From positions 744,001-808,000 of the forward strand of contig NZ_RBIL01000002.1 of NCBI RefSeq assembly GCF_003633755.1: 64,000 nucleotides of DNA, in the 5' to 3' direction. The notes below the pieces were generated by a model. That model saw nothing but the letters and a program-made list of their open reading frames with translations. It was not told the DNA's origin and made no database searches. The first letter of the stretch is position 1, and the number at the start of each line of letters is the position of its first letter. Below are positions 17,313-25,778 of this stretch, piece by piece. Origin of the DNA: Solirubrobacter pauli (GTDB lineage: Bacteria; Actinomycetota; Thermoleophilia; Solirubrobacterales; Solirubrobacteraceae). Both the position numbers and the translations under genes were made by a program.

Positions 17313-18515
17313 GGCCGCTTCCTCGCTCAGGCGCGCGGGCTGGCCATGCCAGGCCGCGTCGAGGATCCGCTCCAGCGCGGGCACGTCCAGCGGCCGCGGG
17401 TTGTTGTCGACCAGGCGCTTGAAGCCGATCGAGGCCTCGGCCATGCCGCGCAGCGCGTCATGCTCGATCCCGATCGCGGCCAGCGAGGCCGGCAGGCCGA
17501 TCCGCTGGCCGAGCGCGTGCACATGCTCGACGACGTCGCCCGGGCTGTCCATCGCGATCGCGAGCGCGCTCAGGTCATCCGGCCGCGCGGGGCGGTTGAA
17601 CTCCATCACGTAGGGGAGGAGCAGGCCGGTGCCGAGGCCGTGCGAGGTGTGGGTGGCGGCGCCGACGGCGAACTGGAGCGCGTGCGCCGTCGAGACCCCG
17701 GAGTTGCCGAACGCGATGCCCGCCAGCAGGCTGCCGTAGAGCATCCCGGAGCGCGCCTCCAGGTCGTCGCCGTTCTGGACGACGCGCTCGAGGTTGGCGG
17801 CGATGTGGCCGGCGGCGCTGAGCGCGAGCGTGTCGCTGAGACCGTTCTTGCCGATCTGCGGGCGGCTCAGCACGAGGTCGGCGGTCGGCTCGTTGGCGGC
17901 GGCCATGTAGCCCTCGATCGCGTGCGAGAGCGCGTCGATGCCGGAGTGCGCCGTGACGGTCGCCGGGGCGCCGAGCGTGAGCATCGGGTCGCAGATCGCG
18001 TCGCGCGGGATCAGGTGCGAGCTCGCGACGCCCATCTTCATCTGGGTGTCGGGATCGGTGATCACGGCGACCGGGGTGGCCTCGGAGCCCGTGCCGGCGG
18101 TGGTCGGAAGCGCGATCAGCGGCAGGATCGGACCCGGCACGGAGTTCACCGTGTAGTAGTCCGACAGCTTGCCGCCGTGGGCGAGCAGCAGCGCCGTGAC
18201 CTTGGCGAGGTCGATCACGCTGCCGCCGCCGACGGCGACCACGACGTCGGGCTGCGTCTCAAGCCCGAGCGCGACGGTCGCGTCGACGGACGTGGACGGC
18301 ACGTCGACCTCGGCGTCCGTCGACACGGCGACGTCCAGCCCCGCGGCGCGCAGCGCCGTCTCGACCGTGCCGAACCCGGGCGTGCCGGCGATGATCGGGT
18401 CGGTGATCAGCAGCACGCGGCGGCCGTAGGTGGCGGCGACCCGGCCGGTGGCCTCGGCCATCCCGGTCCCGAACAGGACCTGGGAGGGCGCGCGCAGAAC
18501 GGCGAAGGGAGTCAT
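17301..18515 (-). CDS. Iron-containing (group III) alcohol dehydrogenase
   Basis: 404 aa. NAD-binding GGGSVIDLAK (about 96-105), PTTAGTGSEATPVAVI, and the metal-binding helices GIDALSHAIEGY and THTSHGLGTGLLLPYVMEFN are all present, as expected for group III dehydrogenases acting on short-chain alcohols, diols, lactaldehyde or hydroxy acids. It is the last gene of the leftward set gabD-like / PfpI / alpha-beta hydrolase / this gene, with 1 nt between it and the hydrolase. Together with the dehydrogenase upstream it could run alcohol to aldehyde to acid. The exact substrate is unknown. Confidence 0.88.
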   Translation of the reverse strand: MTPFAVLRAPSQVLFGTGMAEATGRVAATYGRRVLLITDPIIAGTPGFGTVETALRAAGLDVAVSTDAEVDVPSTSVDATVALGLETQPDVVVAVGGGSVIDLAKVTALLLAHGGKLSDYYTVNSVPGPILPLIALPTTAGTGSEATPVAVITDPDTQMKMGVASSHLIPRDAICDPMLTLGAPATVTAHSGIDALSHAIEGYMAAANEPTADLVLSRPQIGKNGLSDTLALSAAGHIAANLERVVQNGDDLEARSGMLYGSLLAGIAFGNSGVSTAHALQFAVGAATHTSHGLGTGLLLPYVMEFNRPARPDDLSALAIAMDSPGDVVEHVHALGQRIGLPASLAAIGIEHDALRGMAEASIGFKRLVDNNPRPLDVPALERILDAAWHGQPARLSEEAASVG

Positions 18516-18516
18516 T

Positions 18517-19209
18517 TCAGGGCTCCAAGAAGCTGAGGACTAAGCGGTTGAACTCGGCGGTGTGCTCCTGCGGCGAGGCATGGCCGCAGCGGCCGAAGAG
18601 ATGCGCCCGGACGTCGGGCAGGGTGTGCAACAGCGGGACAAGGCTGGTGGCGGGCGGGACGATCTGGTCGTTCGCGCCGTGGATCAGCAGCACCGGGACG
18701 TCGATCCCCGCGAGCTCTCCGGGTGTGAGCGAGAGCGCGTCGACCCAGCGCTGGCGCGGGGCGGGGAACAGATCCAGGTAGTGCGGTTGCGCGCGCATGG
18801 CCTCCAGGCGCGCGGCGACGGCCTCCTCGCCCGGCGGATCGTGGAAGATCAGCCGCAGCAGCGAGCGGGCCTCGGCCTCCGTCGGGCCGGTCGACCACAG
18901 CTGCTCGAGCGCGGGCGGAAGCGGCATCGGAAAGCCCATCGAGCCGACGGCCACCACCTTGGTGGCCAGCCCGCGGGCGGCGAGCTTGAGCGCGATCGCG
19001 CCGCCGGCCGAGTTGCCGATGATCACGCACGGGTTGTCAGGTGCGAGACGATCAGCCCATTCCTCGATCGGCGCCGCGGGCGCGTTCCCGAAGCCGGGAA
19101 GGTCAGGCGCGACGACCTCGAACCGCTCGTCGAGAGCCTCGACGAGCGGCTTCCAGGCCGCGCCTGTGGTCCCCGGCCCGGAGCCGTGCAACAACAGGAC
19201 GGGGACCAT
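18517..19209 (-). CDS. Alpha/beta hydrolase (MhpC-like)
   Basis: 230 aa, compact alpha/beta hydrolase. The oxyanion HGSGPG (8-13), nucleophile elbow GNSAGG (Ser67), acid in LIHGANDQIV (Asp) and His in GRCGHASPQEH are in the expected order. The HGSGPG...W opening resembles C-C bond hydrolases of meta-cleavage pathways and related esterases. It is translated just ahead of the iron alcohol dehydrogenase and follows PfpI by 10 nt, so it belongs to the same catabolic operon. Ester or lactone hydrolysis is an alternative role. Confidence 0.82.
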   Translation of the reverse strand: MVPVLLLHGSGPGTTGAAWKPLVEALDERFEVVAPDLPGFGNAPAAPIEEWADRLAPDNPCVIIGNSAGGAIALKLAARGLATKVVAVGSMGFPMPLPPALEQLWSTGPTEAEARSLLRLIFHDPPGEEAVAARLEAMRAQPHYLDLFPAPRQRWVDALSLTPGELAGIDVPVLLIHGANDQIVPPATSLVPLLHTLPDVRAHLFGRCGHASPQEHTAEFNRLVLSFLEP

Positions 19210-19219
19210 GGTGACGTCG

Positions 19220-19789
19220 CTAGGCCGGGACGGCGGCGTGCTCGAGCACGTTCATGAACGCGCGCGACCACTCGGGCATGTCCGGCCAGCCCCGGCAGGA
19301 GACCATGTTGCCGTCGACGACGTCCGGAGCGTCGACGATCTCGGCGCCGGCGTTGCGCATGTCGCCGTGCAGGGGCGGGAAAGCGGCGGTCTTGCGGCCC
19401 TTGAGCAGGCCGTAGACGGCGGGCACCTGCGGGCCGTGGCAGATCGTGCCGACCGGCAGGTCCTTCTCGAAGAAGTACTCCGTGATCCGACGCACGTCGT
19501 CGTCGAGGCGGATGTACTCGGGCGCGCGACCGCCGGGGATGACGAGGCCGACGTACTCCGTCGGGTCGACGTCCTTGAACGCGATGTCGACGGGCAGCTT
19601 GCGGCCGTCCTTCTCGGTGTACGCGTCCGAGTTCGGGTCGAAGTCGTGGATGACCAGCTGCACCTCACGGGTGGTCAGCGCCGCTACGACCGCGTCGTAG
19701 CCCGCCTCGCGGATGCGGTAGATCGGGTACATGGCGTCGAGCTCCTCGGCGGCGTCACCGACGAGGACCAGGACCTTCTGCTGCGACAC
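19220..19789 (-). CDS. DJ-1/PfpI-family protein
   Basis: 189 aa. The nucleophile elbow GTICHGP (Cys117, His118) and the acidic partner in GDAAEELDAMYP (Glu about 15-16) identify the DJ-1/PfpI class I glutamine amidotransferase-like superfamily. Roles in the family include protein deglycation, glyoxalase and peptidase-like activities and aldehyde stress defence. Location between two dehydrogenases that handle aldehydes fits detoxification of reactive carbonyls (inference). A single TGCAAG hexamer (19817-19822) sits in its leader. Confidence 0.87.
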   Translation of the reverse strand: MSQQKVLVLVGDAAEELDAMYPIYRIREAGYDAVVAALTTREVQLVIHDFDPNSDAYTEKDGRKLPVDIAFKDVDPTEYVGLVIPGGRAPEYIRLDDDVRRITEYFFEKDLPVGTICHGPQVPAVYGLLKGRKTAAFPPLHGDMRNAGAEIVDAPDVVDGNMVSCRGWPDMPEWSRAFMNVLEHAAVPA

Positions 19790-19820
19790 GTTGGCTCTCC
19801 TCTCCCTGTTTGTTGCTGCA

Positions 19821-19837
19821 AGAACCTGAAAGGTTCT
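19821..19837 (-). other. Small intercistronic hairpin
   Basis: AGAACCT-TTC-AGGTTCT (read on the minus strand) makes a perfect 7-bp stem right after the dehydrogenase stop. It may stabilise the upstream message 3' end or attenuate expression of the downstream genes. Confidence 0.4.
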
Positions 19838-21231
19838 CAGTCGAAGGCAAAGTACTTGGGCTCGAGGAACTCGAGCAATCCGTGGTGTCCGCCCTCGCGG
19901 CCGAGGCCGCTCTGCTTGGCGCCACCGAACGGGGCGGCGGGGTCGGAGACCACGCCTCGGTTGAGACCGACCATGCCGGTCTCGATCGCCTCACCCACCG
20001 CCATCGCCCGCCGCAGGTCGCGGCTGCAGACGAAGGCCACGAGCCCGTACTCGGTGTCGTTGGCCAGGCGGATCGCCTCGGCTTCGTCGGCGAACGTCAT
20101 CACGGGCGCGACCGGGCCGAAGATCTCCTCGCGCAGCAGCTCGCTGCCGGGCTGGACCCGGTCGAGCACCGTCGGCGGGTAGAAGTAGCCGGGCCCGGGG
20201 AGGCGCTCGCCGCCGCAGCGCACGCGCGCGCCACGGTCGACGGCCTCGGCCACCAGGCGCTCGACCTTCTCGCGCGCGGCCGCGTTGATCAGCGGGCCGA
20301 GCTCCGCGCCGGGCTCGAAGCCCTGCCCGACCTTGACCGCCTGCATCGCCGCGGTGAGCCGCTCCGTGAACGGCTCGGCGACGGACTCGTGCACGAGAAA
20401 CCGATTCGCGGCCGTGCAGGCCTCGCCGCCGTTGCGCATCTTGGCGGCCATCGCCTGCGCCACCGCGACCTCCAGGTCAGCGTCCTCGAGCACGAGGAAC
20501 GGCGCGTTGCCGCCCAGCTCCATCGACGTGCTGATCACGTTCTCGGACGCGACGGCGAGCAGGTGGCGGCCGACGGCGGTGGAGCCGGTGAAACTCAGCT
20601 TGCGCACACGCGGGTCCGCGAGGATGGCCTGGGTGAGCGGGCCGGGCTCGTCCGTCGTGACAACGTTCACGACGCCCTCGGGCACGCCGGCCTCGCGCAG
20701 GATCTCGGCGACCAGGATCGCCGTCAGCGGCGTCTCCTCGGCGGGCTTGAGCACGACTGTGCAGCCGGCGGCCAGAGCGGGGCCGATCTTGCGCGTGGCC
20801 ATCGCCGCCGGGAAGTTCCAGGGCGTGATCAGCAGCGACACGCCGATCGGCGCGTGCTGCACGAGCATCCGGTTCGTGCCCGCGGGGGCGGTCCCGAAGT
20901 CGCCGTTGAGGCGCACCGCCTCTTCCGAGAACCAGCGCAGGAACTCGGCGGCGTAGGCGGCTTCGCCGCGGGCCTCCGCGAACGGCTTGCCCATCTCGCG
21001 CACGATCAGGTGCGCCACGTCGTCGAGGCGCTCGGTCATGTGGTCGAACGCGCGGCGCAGGATCTCGGCGCGCTCGCGCGGTGCGCGCGCGGCCCAACCG
21101 GCCGCGGCGGCGGCCGCCGCGTCGACTGCGGCGAGGCCGTCCTCGGGAGTGGCCGCGTGGACGGTCTCGATCACGGACCCGTCGGCCGGATCGAGCACGG
21201 GGAACTGGGACCGTTCAGGGGCCAAGACCAT
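19837..21231 (-). CDS. gabD: NAD(P)-dependent aldehyde dehydrogenase, succinate-semialdehyde dehydrogenase type
   Basis: 464 aa. Motifs in order: TPWNFPAAMATRKIGPALAA, VVLKPAEETPL, SFTGSTAVGRHL, MELGGNAPFLV (general base Glu about 238), GGEACTAANRF (nucleophile Cys about 272), EIFGPVAPVM, GLNRGVVSDPAAPFGG and KQSGLGREGG. The length and the GGEACTAANR / GMVGLNRG pattern fit the succinate-semialdehyde/glutarate-semialdehyde group. ATG 21231 was selected because the homologous region begins there; upstream translation is intergenic. A -10 ends 6 nt before this ATG, so the transcript may be leaderless. Divergent from the ABC operon; the true substrate may be the aldehyde derived from the imported compound rather than succinic semialdehyde. 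Confidence 0.85.
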   Translation of the reverse strand: MVLAPERSQFPVLDPADGSVIETVHAATPEDGLAAVDAAAAAAAGWAARAPRERAEILRRAFDHMTERLDDVAHLIVREMGKPFAEARGEAAYAAEFLRWFSEEAVRLNGDFGTAPAGTNRMLVQHAPIGVSLLITPWNFPAAMATRKIGPALAAGCTVVLKPAEETPLTAILVAEILREAGVPEGVVNVVTTDEPGPLTQAILADPRVRKLSFTGSTAVGRHLLAVASENVISTSMELGGNAPFLVLEDADLEVAVAQAMAAKMRNGGEACTAANRFLVHESVAEPFTERLTAAMQAVKVGQGFEPGAELGPLINAAAREKVERLVAEAVDRGARVRCGGERLPGPGYFYPPTVLDRVQPGSELLREEIFGPVAPVMTFADEAEAIRLANDTEYGLVAFVCSRDLRRAMAVGEAIETGMVGLNRGVVSDPAAPFGGAKQSGLGREGGHHGLLEFLEPKYFAFD

Positions 21232-21237
21232 GGTCTG

Positions 21238-21266
21238 ACTGTATGACACTTCACAGGCCGATGCAA
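21238..21266 (-). promoter_or_regulatory. Promoter TTGCAT-N17-TACAGT for the gabD-type operon, leaderless
   Basis: On the minus strand the -35 (21266-21261) and -10 (21243-21238) are 17 nt apart and the -10 ends 6 nt before the ATG. The -35 overlaps the first TGCAAG repeat. Confidence 0.6.
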
Positions 21267-21331
21267 GAAATTGCGAATACAGTTGACAACGAATGCAAGA
21301 ACCGCGTAGGTTTTTGCAAGCCTCGTGCAAG
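21262..21331 (+). repeat. Four TGCAAG direct repeats, helically phased (candidate operator array)
   Basis: TGCAAG occurs at 21262, 21294, 21315 and 21326. The spacings of 32, 21 and 11 bp are near-integral turns of DNA (3, 2 and 1), so all copies face the same side. They cover the -35 of the leftward promoter, and the spacer and start region of the rightward one. The DeoR-family regulator at 26839 or the GntR regulator at 16674 is a candidate ligand. Confidence 0.65.
21283..21312 (+). promoter_or_regulatory. Promoter TTGACA-N18-TAGGTT for the ABC transporter operon
   Basis: A consensus -35 (21283-21288) and a -10-like TAGGTT (21307-21312) lie upstream of the binding-protein gene. A leader of about 75 nt follows, with a GGAGGAG ribosome binding site just before ATG 21395. 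Confidence 0.6.
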
Positions 21332-21394
21332 GTTCGTAGTGCCCGCCGTTTATTCGGAGCAGGTTGAAGGACCAACCCTCGTGGAGGAGGAGCA

Positions 21395-22780
21395 ATGAAG
21401 GGGAGATTTGCGGTCTCGGCATCGCTGACCGCGATGGCCGCGGCCGTCACGCTTGCCGCGTGCGGCGGCGATGATGGTGGTTCCGGCGGTGACGCCGACA
21501 AGGCGCCCGCCAAGCAGGCAGCGTCGGCGCTGTCCGACAAGCCGATGGACCTGACGTTCATCTGGTTTGACTGGCCGCCCGCCAAGGCGCTCGAAGAGCT
21601 GGGCAAGGAGTACACGAAGACCCGTCCGAACGTGACGGTCAAGGTCAACACCGTGCCCAACCCGCAGTGGCACGACGCGATCTTCACCCAGTTCGCGGCA
21701 CGCAAGACGAACTTCGACCTGCCGATCCTGGACTCCCAGAACATCGGTGAGGCCGTCGACAACGGCTCGATCCTCGACTTGACGGACTTCGTCAAGGAGA
21801 ACATCGACACGTCGCAGTACGACCCGTACTTCCTCGCGGCGTACGGCCAGTACCCGCAGAACACCACGGGCAAGGCCGACCCGGACGCCAAGACCTACGG
21901 TCTTCCGCTCCTGGGCGACACGTGGTCGATGATCTGGCGCAAGGACCTCATGGGCGACACGCCTCCCGCCACGTGGGAGGACATGATCGCCGCGGCCAAG
22001 AAGTGCCAGGACGAGAACAAGGGCATGAGCGGCCTCGCGTTCCACCAGGCCGGCACCGGCGACGCCGCGGCCGTGACGTACAACGTCATGAACGCGCTCT
22101 ACGGCGGCGAGCTGTGGAACCAGCAGGACAAGAAGATCGACGGCGTCATCAACGACGCCGCCGGCAAGAAGGCGATGGACGTCCTCGTCAACCAGATGGT
22201 CCCGCTGACGCCCAAGGGCTCCAGCAACTGGTTCATCGACGAGGTCAACGCCGCCATCTCGCAGGGCAAGGTGTGCGTCGGCTTCCAGTGGATCGCCGCC
22301 ATGGGCGGCCTCCTCGACCCGGCCTCCTCGGAGCTGGGCAAGACGAAGGAGGAGATCCTCGACAAGCTGGCCTTCGCGCCGCTGCCCAAGCAGGTCACGG
22401 ACAAGAAGCCGCTCGGCGGCATGGGCCTGCACGTCTCGAAGTACATCCCGGCCGAGAAGCAGGCCGAGGCGCTGAACTTCATCAAGTGGTTCCAGACGCC
22501 TGAGGCCCAGAAGAAGTGGGCGCAGCTCGGCGGCGTCCCGGCCCGCAACGACGTCCTCAACTCGCCCGACTTCCTCGAGGCGACGCCGTACAACAAGGTG
22601 TTCACGGACTCGGTCTCCCAGCTGAAGGACTTCTGGAACCTGCCCGAGTACGCGAAGCTCCTCAACGTCCATTCGACGCAGGTCAACGCCGCCATCTCCG
22701 GCACCCAGCAGCCCGAGGCGGCGCTGGACAAGTTGGCCAAGGACGAGCAGAAGATCCTCGACGAGAGCGGCGGTCTCTAG
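21395..22780 (+). CDS. ABC transporter substrate-binding lipoprotein (family 1, sugar/polyol type)
   Basis: 461 aa. Type II signal peptide with lipobox LAAC (TLAACGGDDGG) anchors it to the membrane outer face. The mature part has the family 1 solute-binding layout: an early strand DLTFIWFDWPPAKALEELG, a hinge around TYGLPLLGDTWSMIWRKDLM and a C-terminal WFQTPEAQKKWAQLGGVPAR. It would capture a sugar, polyol or glycerol-like compound for the permeases that follow. Good Shine-Dalgarno (GGAGGAG). A GC-rich hairpin after the stop separates it from the rest of the operon and may raise its dosage relative to the permeases. Ligand unknown. Confidence 0.9.
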   Translation: MKGRFAVSASLTAMAAAVTLAACGGDDGGSGGDADKAPAKQAASALSDKPMDLTFIWFDWPPAKALEELGKEYTKTRPNVTVKVNTVPNPQWHDAIFTQFAARKTNFDLPILDSQNIGEAVDNGSILDLTDFVKENIDTSQYDPYFLAAYGQYPQNTTGKADPDAKTYGLPLLGDTWSMIWRKDLMGDTPPATWEDMIAAAKKCQDENKGMSGLAFHQAGTGDAAAVTYNVMNALYGGELWNQQDKKIDGVINDAAGKKAMDVLVNQMVPLTPKGSSNWFIDEVNAAISQGKVCVGFQWIAAMGGLLDPASSELGKTKEEILDKLAFAPLPKQVTDKKPLGGMGLHVSKYIPAEKQAEALNFIKWFQTPEAQKKWAQLGGVPARNDVLNSPDFLEATPYNKVFTDSVSQLKDFWNLPEYAKLLNVHSTQVNAAISGTQQPEAALDKLAKDEQKILDESGGL

Positions 22781-22798
22781 CCGCCACTAGCGAATTCC

Positions 22799-22826
22799 AG
22801 GCCGGCCGCCTCCGGGCGGCCGGCCT
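22799..22826 (+). terminator. Intercistronic hairpin between binding protein and permeases
   Basis: A perfect 12-bp stem (AGGCCGGCCGCC / GGCGGCCGGCCT) with a TCCG tetraloop, 18 nt after the stop. No U-tract follows, so partial termination or mRNA 3' protection is likely. Confidence 0.65.
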
Positions 22827-22848
22827 GCCTCGCGCCGGACCCTAAGCA

Positions 22849-23802
22849 ATGGCCAACACGCTTCAAACACCGCCCCAGACCTCCGCCAAGGCGGAGCGCC
22901 TGGAGGCGCCACCCGCGGCGAAGCGCTTCGCGTTCCTCACGGACCGCAAGCTCAGCTTCCTGTTCATCTCGCCCGCGCTGGCGCTGCTCGTGTTCCTCTC
23001 GATCTGGCCGCTGCTCTGGTTGCTCGGCCTGTCGTTCACGGACTACTCAGCCACACGCGACACGGGCTGGGGCTTCATCGGCGTCGACAACTACGTCGAG
23101 GTCCTGACGTCCCCGGTCGTCCACGCCCGCGCGCTCACGACTCTCATCTTCGTGCTCGGCGCCGTCGGCTTGCAGACCATCCTCGGGTTCACGATCGCCT
23201 TCCTCATCTCGCGGCGTGTCAAGGGCCGCGGAGCGATCACCACGCTGTTCCTGATCCCGATGATGCTCTCGCCGATCGTCGTCGGCCTGTTCTGGAAGTT
23301 CATGCTCGACGTGCAGTTCGGCGTCGTCAACTCGTTCCTCGACAGCCTCGGCTTCGGCCGCGTCGAGTGGCTCACCCAGCAGCGGCTCGCGCTGTTCTCG
23401 CTGGTCATCGTCGACACCTGGCAGTGGACCCCGTTCATCATGCTGATCGCCCTCGCGGGCCTGACGGCGGTCCCGAAGTACCTCTACGAGGCGGCCGAGA
23501 TCGATCGTGCCTCCGAGTGGTTCAAGTTCCGTCGGATCACCTTCCCGCTGGTCTGGCCGCTGCTGCTGATCGCGATCATGTTCCGCGCGATCGAGGCCTT
23601 CCGGCTCTTCGACCTGGTCTACATCCTCACGGGCGGCGGCCCGGGCGGCACCACGGAGACGCTGTCGTTCAACGTCTACAAGGTCGCGTTCTTCGGCTTC
23701 GACACCGGCCTCGCGTCCGCCTACGGCATCTTGATGGTGATCGTGGTCACGATCGCCGCGCAGTTCTACCTGCGCTACCTCAACCGCCTGCAGGAGGGCT
23801 AG
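22849..23802 (+). CDS. ABC transporter permease (MalF/UgpA type)
   Basis: 317 aa, six predicted membrane helices beginning LSFLFISPALALLVFLSIWP. The cytoplasmic EAA loop is EAAEIDRASEWFKFRRITFP (about 223-242), the docking site for the ATPase. The N-terminal about 35 residues are polar and cytoplasmic. It pairs with the MalG-type permease three nucleotides downstream to form the membrane channel of the importer. No Shine-Dalgarno is obvious; the ATG lies 22 nt after the intercistronic hairpin. Confidence 0.9.
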   Translation: MANTLQTPPQTSAKAERLEAPPAAKRFAFLTDRKLSFLFISPALALLVFLSIWPLLWLLGLSFTDYSATRDTGWGFIGVDNYVEVLTSPVVHARALTTLIFVLGAVGLQTILGFTIAFLISRRVKGRGAITTLFLIPMMLSPIVVGLFWKFMLDVQFGVVNSFLDSLGFGRVEWLTQQRLALFSLVIVDTWQWTPFIMLIALAGLTAVPKYLYEAAEIDRASEWFKFRRITFPLVWPLLLIAIMFRAIEAFRLFDLVYILTGGGPGGTTETLSFNVYKVAFFGFDTGLASAYGILMVIVVTIAAQFYLRYLNRLQEG

Positions 23803-23805
23803 GCG

Positions 23806-24714
23806 ATGGCGACCCACATCCAACCTGAAGGCCTGGCCGACAAGGGCATCGCCGGCGAGACCGAGGCTCCGCCCGTCCGCAGTGGCGAGCGCAAGTTCGG
23901 CTCCGGCATCGAGATCGTCCTGCTCGCGCTGTTCATGATCGTGATGCTGTTCCCGGTCATCTGGATGCTCGAGACGGCGCTCAAGGAGACGAAGGACATC
24001 TACGCCGTCCCGGCCAAGGTGTTCTCCTTCAGCCCGACGCTGGACCACTTCAAGAACGTCTTCGGCGCCGACTCACCCGTGCTCAAGGGCTTCTTGAACT
24101 CGGTGATCGTGGCGGGGTCCTCGACGGTGATCGCCACCGTGCTGGGCGTGCCGGCGGCGTGGGCGTACTCGCGCTTCACGCTGAAGGCGAAGAAGGACCA
24201 GCTGTTCTTCATCCTCTCGACGCGCTTCATGCCGCCCGTCGTGGTCGTGATCCCCGTCTTCCTGATGTTCCGCGACCTGAGCCTGCTGGACACGCGGCTC
24301 GGCCTGATCCTGGTCTACTCGGCGTTCAACCTGCCGTTCACGATCTGGATGATGAAGGGCTTCATCGACGAGGTCCCGGCCGAGTACGAGGAAGCCTCGA
24401 TGCTCGACGGCTACTCGCGCTTCGAGTCCTTCTGGCGCGTGACGATGCCGCTGTTGATCCCGGGCATCGCCGCCACGGCCGTGTTCGCGCTGATCTTCAG
24501 CTGGAACGAGTTCGTGTTCTCGATCTTCCTGATCACCGATCCGGAGACGCGCACGGCGCCGTCCGCGATCGCGGGCCTGATCGGCGGCACGACGATCGAC
24601 TGGGGCCTCGTCGCCGCATCCGCGATGACGTTCGCGGTCCCGGTGCTGGTGTTCGCGTTCCTCGTGCGCAAGCACCTGGTCGCGGGCGTGACCCTCGGGG
24701 CGGTGCGTAGGTAA
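23806..24714 (+). CDS. ABC transporter permease (MalG/UgpE type)
   Basis: 302 aa, six membrane helices (first: GIEIVLLALFMIVMLFPVIW). EAA-loop EEASMLDGYSRFESFWRVTM at about 190-210. The sequence pattern of helix 3-5 (LSTRFMPPVVVVIPVFLMFR) is typical of carbohydrate/polyol permeases of the MalG group. Its stop overlaps the ATG of the first ATPase by one nucleotide (TAATG). Acts with the preceding permease. Confidence 0.9.
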   Translation: MATHIQPEGLADKGIAGETEAPPVRSGERKFGSGIEIVLLALFMIVMLFPVIWMLETALKETKDIYAVPAKVFSFSPTLDHFKNVFGADSPVLKGFLNSVIVAGSSTVIATVLGVPAAWAYSRFTLKAKKDQLFFILSTRFMPPVVVVIPVFLMFRDLSLLDTRLGLILVYSAFNLPFTIWMMKGFIDEVPAEYEEASMLDGYSRFESFWRVTMPLLIPGIAATAVFALIFSWNEFVFSIFLITDPETRTAPSAIAGLIGGTTIDWGLVAASAMTFAVPVLVFAFLVRKHLVAGVTLGAVRR

Positions 24715-25778
24715 TGGCTGAAGTTCTCGTCAAGAAGCTCCACAAGGCGTTCCCCGACGGGACCGTCGCGGTCGAGGAGCTCAACCTCGAGATCAAGGAC
24801 GGCGAGCTGTTCGTCATGCTCGGCCCCTCGGGCTGCGGCAAGACGACCACGCTGCGCTGCATCGCGGGTCTCGAGGAGGAGACCTCGGGTGAGATCCGGA
24901 TCGGCGACGAGGTCGTCTCCGGCCTGCGCCCGTCGCAGCGCGACATCGCGATGGTCTTCCAGTTCTACGCGCTGTACCCGCACCTGAGCGTCAAGGAGAA
25001 CATGGCCTTCCCGCTGCGGGCGGCCAACCGGCCCGAGTCCGAGGTCGAGGAGCGCGTCGCCGAGGCGGCGCGGATGCTCCAGCTCGAGCCGTACCTGACG
25101 CGCCGCCCGAGCAAGCTCTCCGGCGGCGAGCAGCAGCGCGTGGCCCTGGGCCGCGCGATGGTGCGCCACCCGAAGGCGTTCCTGATGGACGAGCCGCTGA
25201 CGAACCTGGACGCCGAGCTGCGCGCCGACATGCGCGCCGAGGTCAAGCACCTCCAGCAGCGGCTGGGGGCGACGATGGTCTACGTGACGCACGATCAGAC
25301 CGAGGCGATGGCGCTCGGCGACCGGATCGCGATCATGAACAAGGGCAACCTCGAGCAGCTCGGCGCGCCGATGGAGGTCTACAACCGGCCGGCGTCGCTG
25401 TTCGCGGCGCGGTTCATCGGCTCGCCGCCGATGAACCTGATCGACGCCGAGGTCACCAACGGTCACCTCACGGCCGCCGGCGACCTGAAGATCAAGGCGC
25501 CCGAGGGGCTCACCCGCGGTCAGAAGGTCATCGCGGGCGTGCGTCCGGAGGGCCTGACGGTCAGCGATGGCGGCGAGGGCGTTCGCGGTCGCGTGGTGTC
25601 GAAGGAGGCGCTGGGCGACGAGACGATCTACGTCGTCGATTGCGAGGCCGGGCTCTTCCACGTGCGGATGCCGGCGACGGCGCGGTTCGAAGAGGAGCAG
25701 GTCGTGGCCGTGCGCCACGTGGGTGCCGCGCCGCCCGCGTACGACCCGACGAGCGAGAAGGTGGTGAGCGCGCCGTGA
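24714..25778 (+). CDS. ABC transporter ATPase (MalK/UgpC type), canonical
   Basis: 354 aa. Walker A GPSGCGKTT (about 38-46), Q-loop MVFQFYALYPHLSV, signature LSGGEQQRVALGRAMV, Walker B AFLMDEPLTNLD, and switch histidine His193 in YVTHDQTEAM. The C-terminal 120 residues form the regulatory TOBE/OB domain typical of MalK. All catalytic elements are intact. A second ATPase follows with a 4-nt GTGA overlap, as in rhizobial glycerol (GlpST) and some polyol importers. Confidence 0.93.
   Translation: MAEVLVKKLHKAFPDGTVAVEELNLEIKDGELFVMLGPSGCGKTTTLRCIAGLEEETSGEIRIGDEVVSGLRPSQRDIAMVFQFYALYPHLSVKENMAFPLRAANRPESEVEERVAEAARMLQLEPYLTRRPSKLSGGEQQRVALGRAMVRHPKAFLMDEPLTNLDAELRADMRAEVKHLQQRLGATMVYVTHDQTEAMALGDRIAIMNKGNLEQLGAPMEVYNRPASLFAARFIGSPPMNLIDAEVTNGHLTAAGDLKIKAPEGLTRGQKVIAGVRPEGLTVSDGGEGVRGRVVSKEALGDETIYVVDCEAGLFHVRMPATARFEEEQVVAVRHVGAAPPAYDPTSEKVVSAP

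Noticed and set aside
19821-19837. AACCT...AGGTT hairpin as a third copy of the 29-bp palindrome
   Set aside because: Only the outer bases match; the GGGGTC/GACCCC core is absent.
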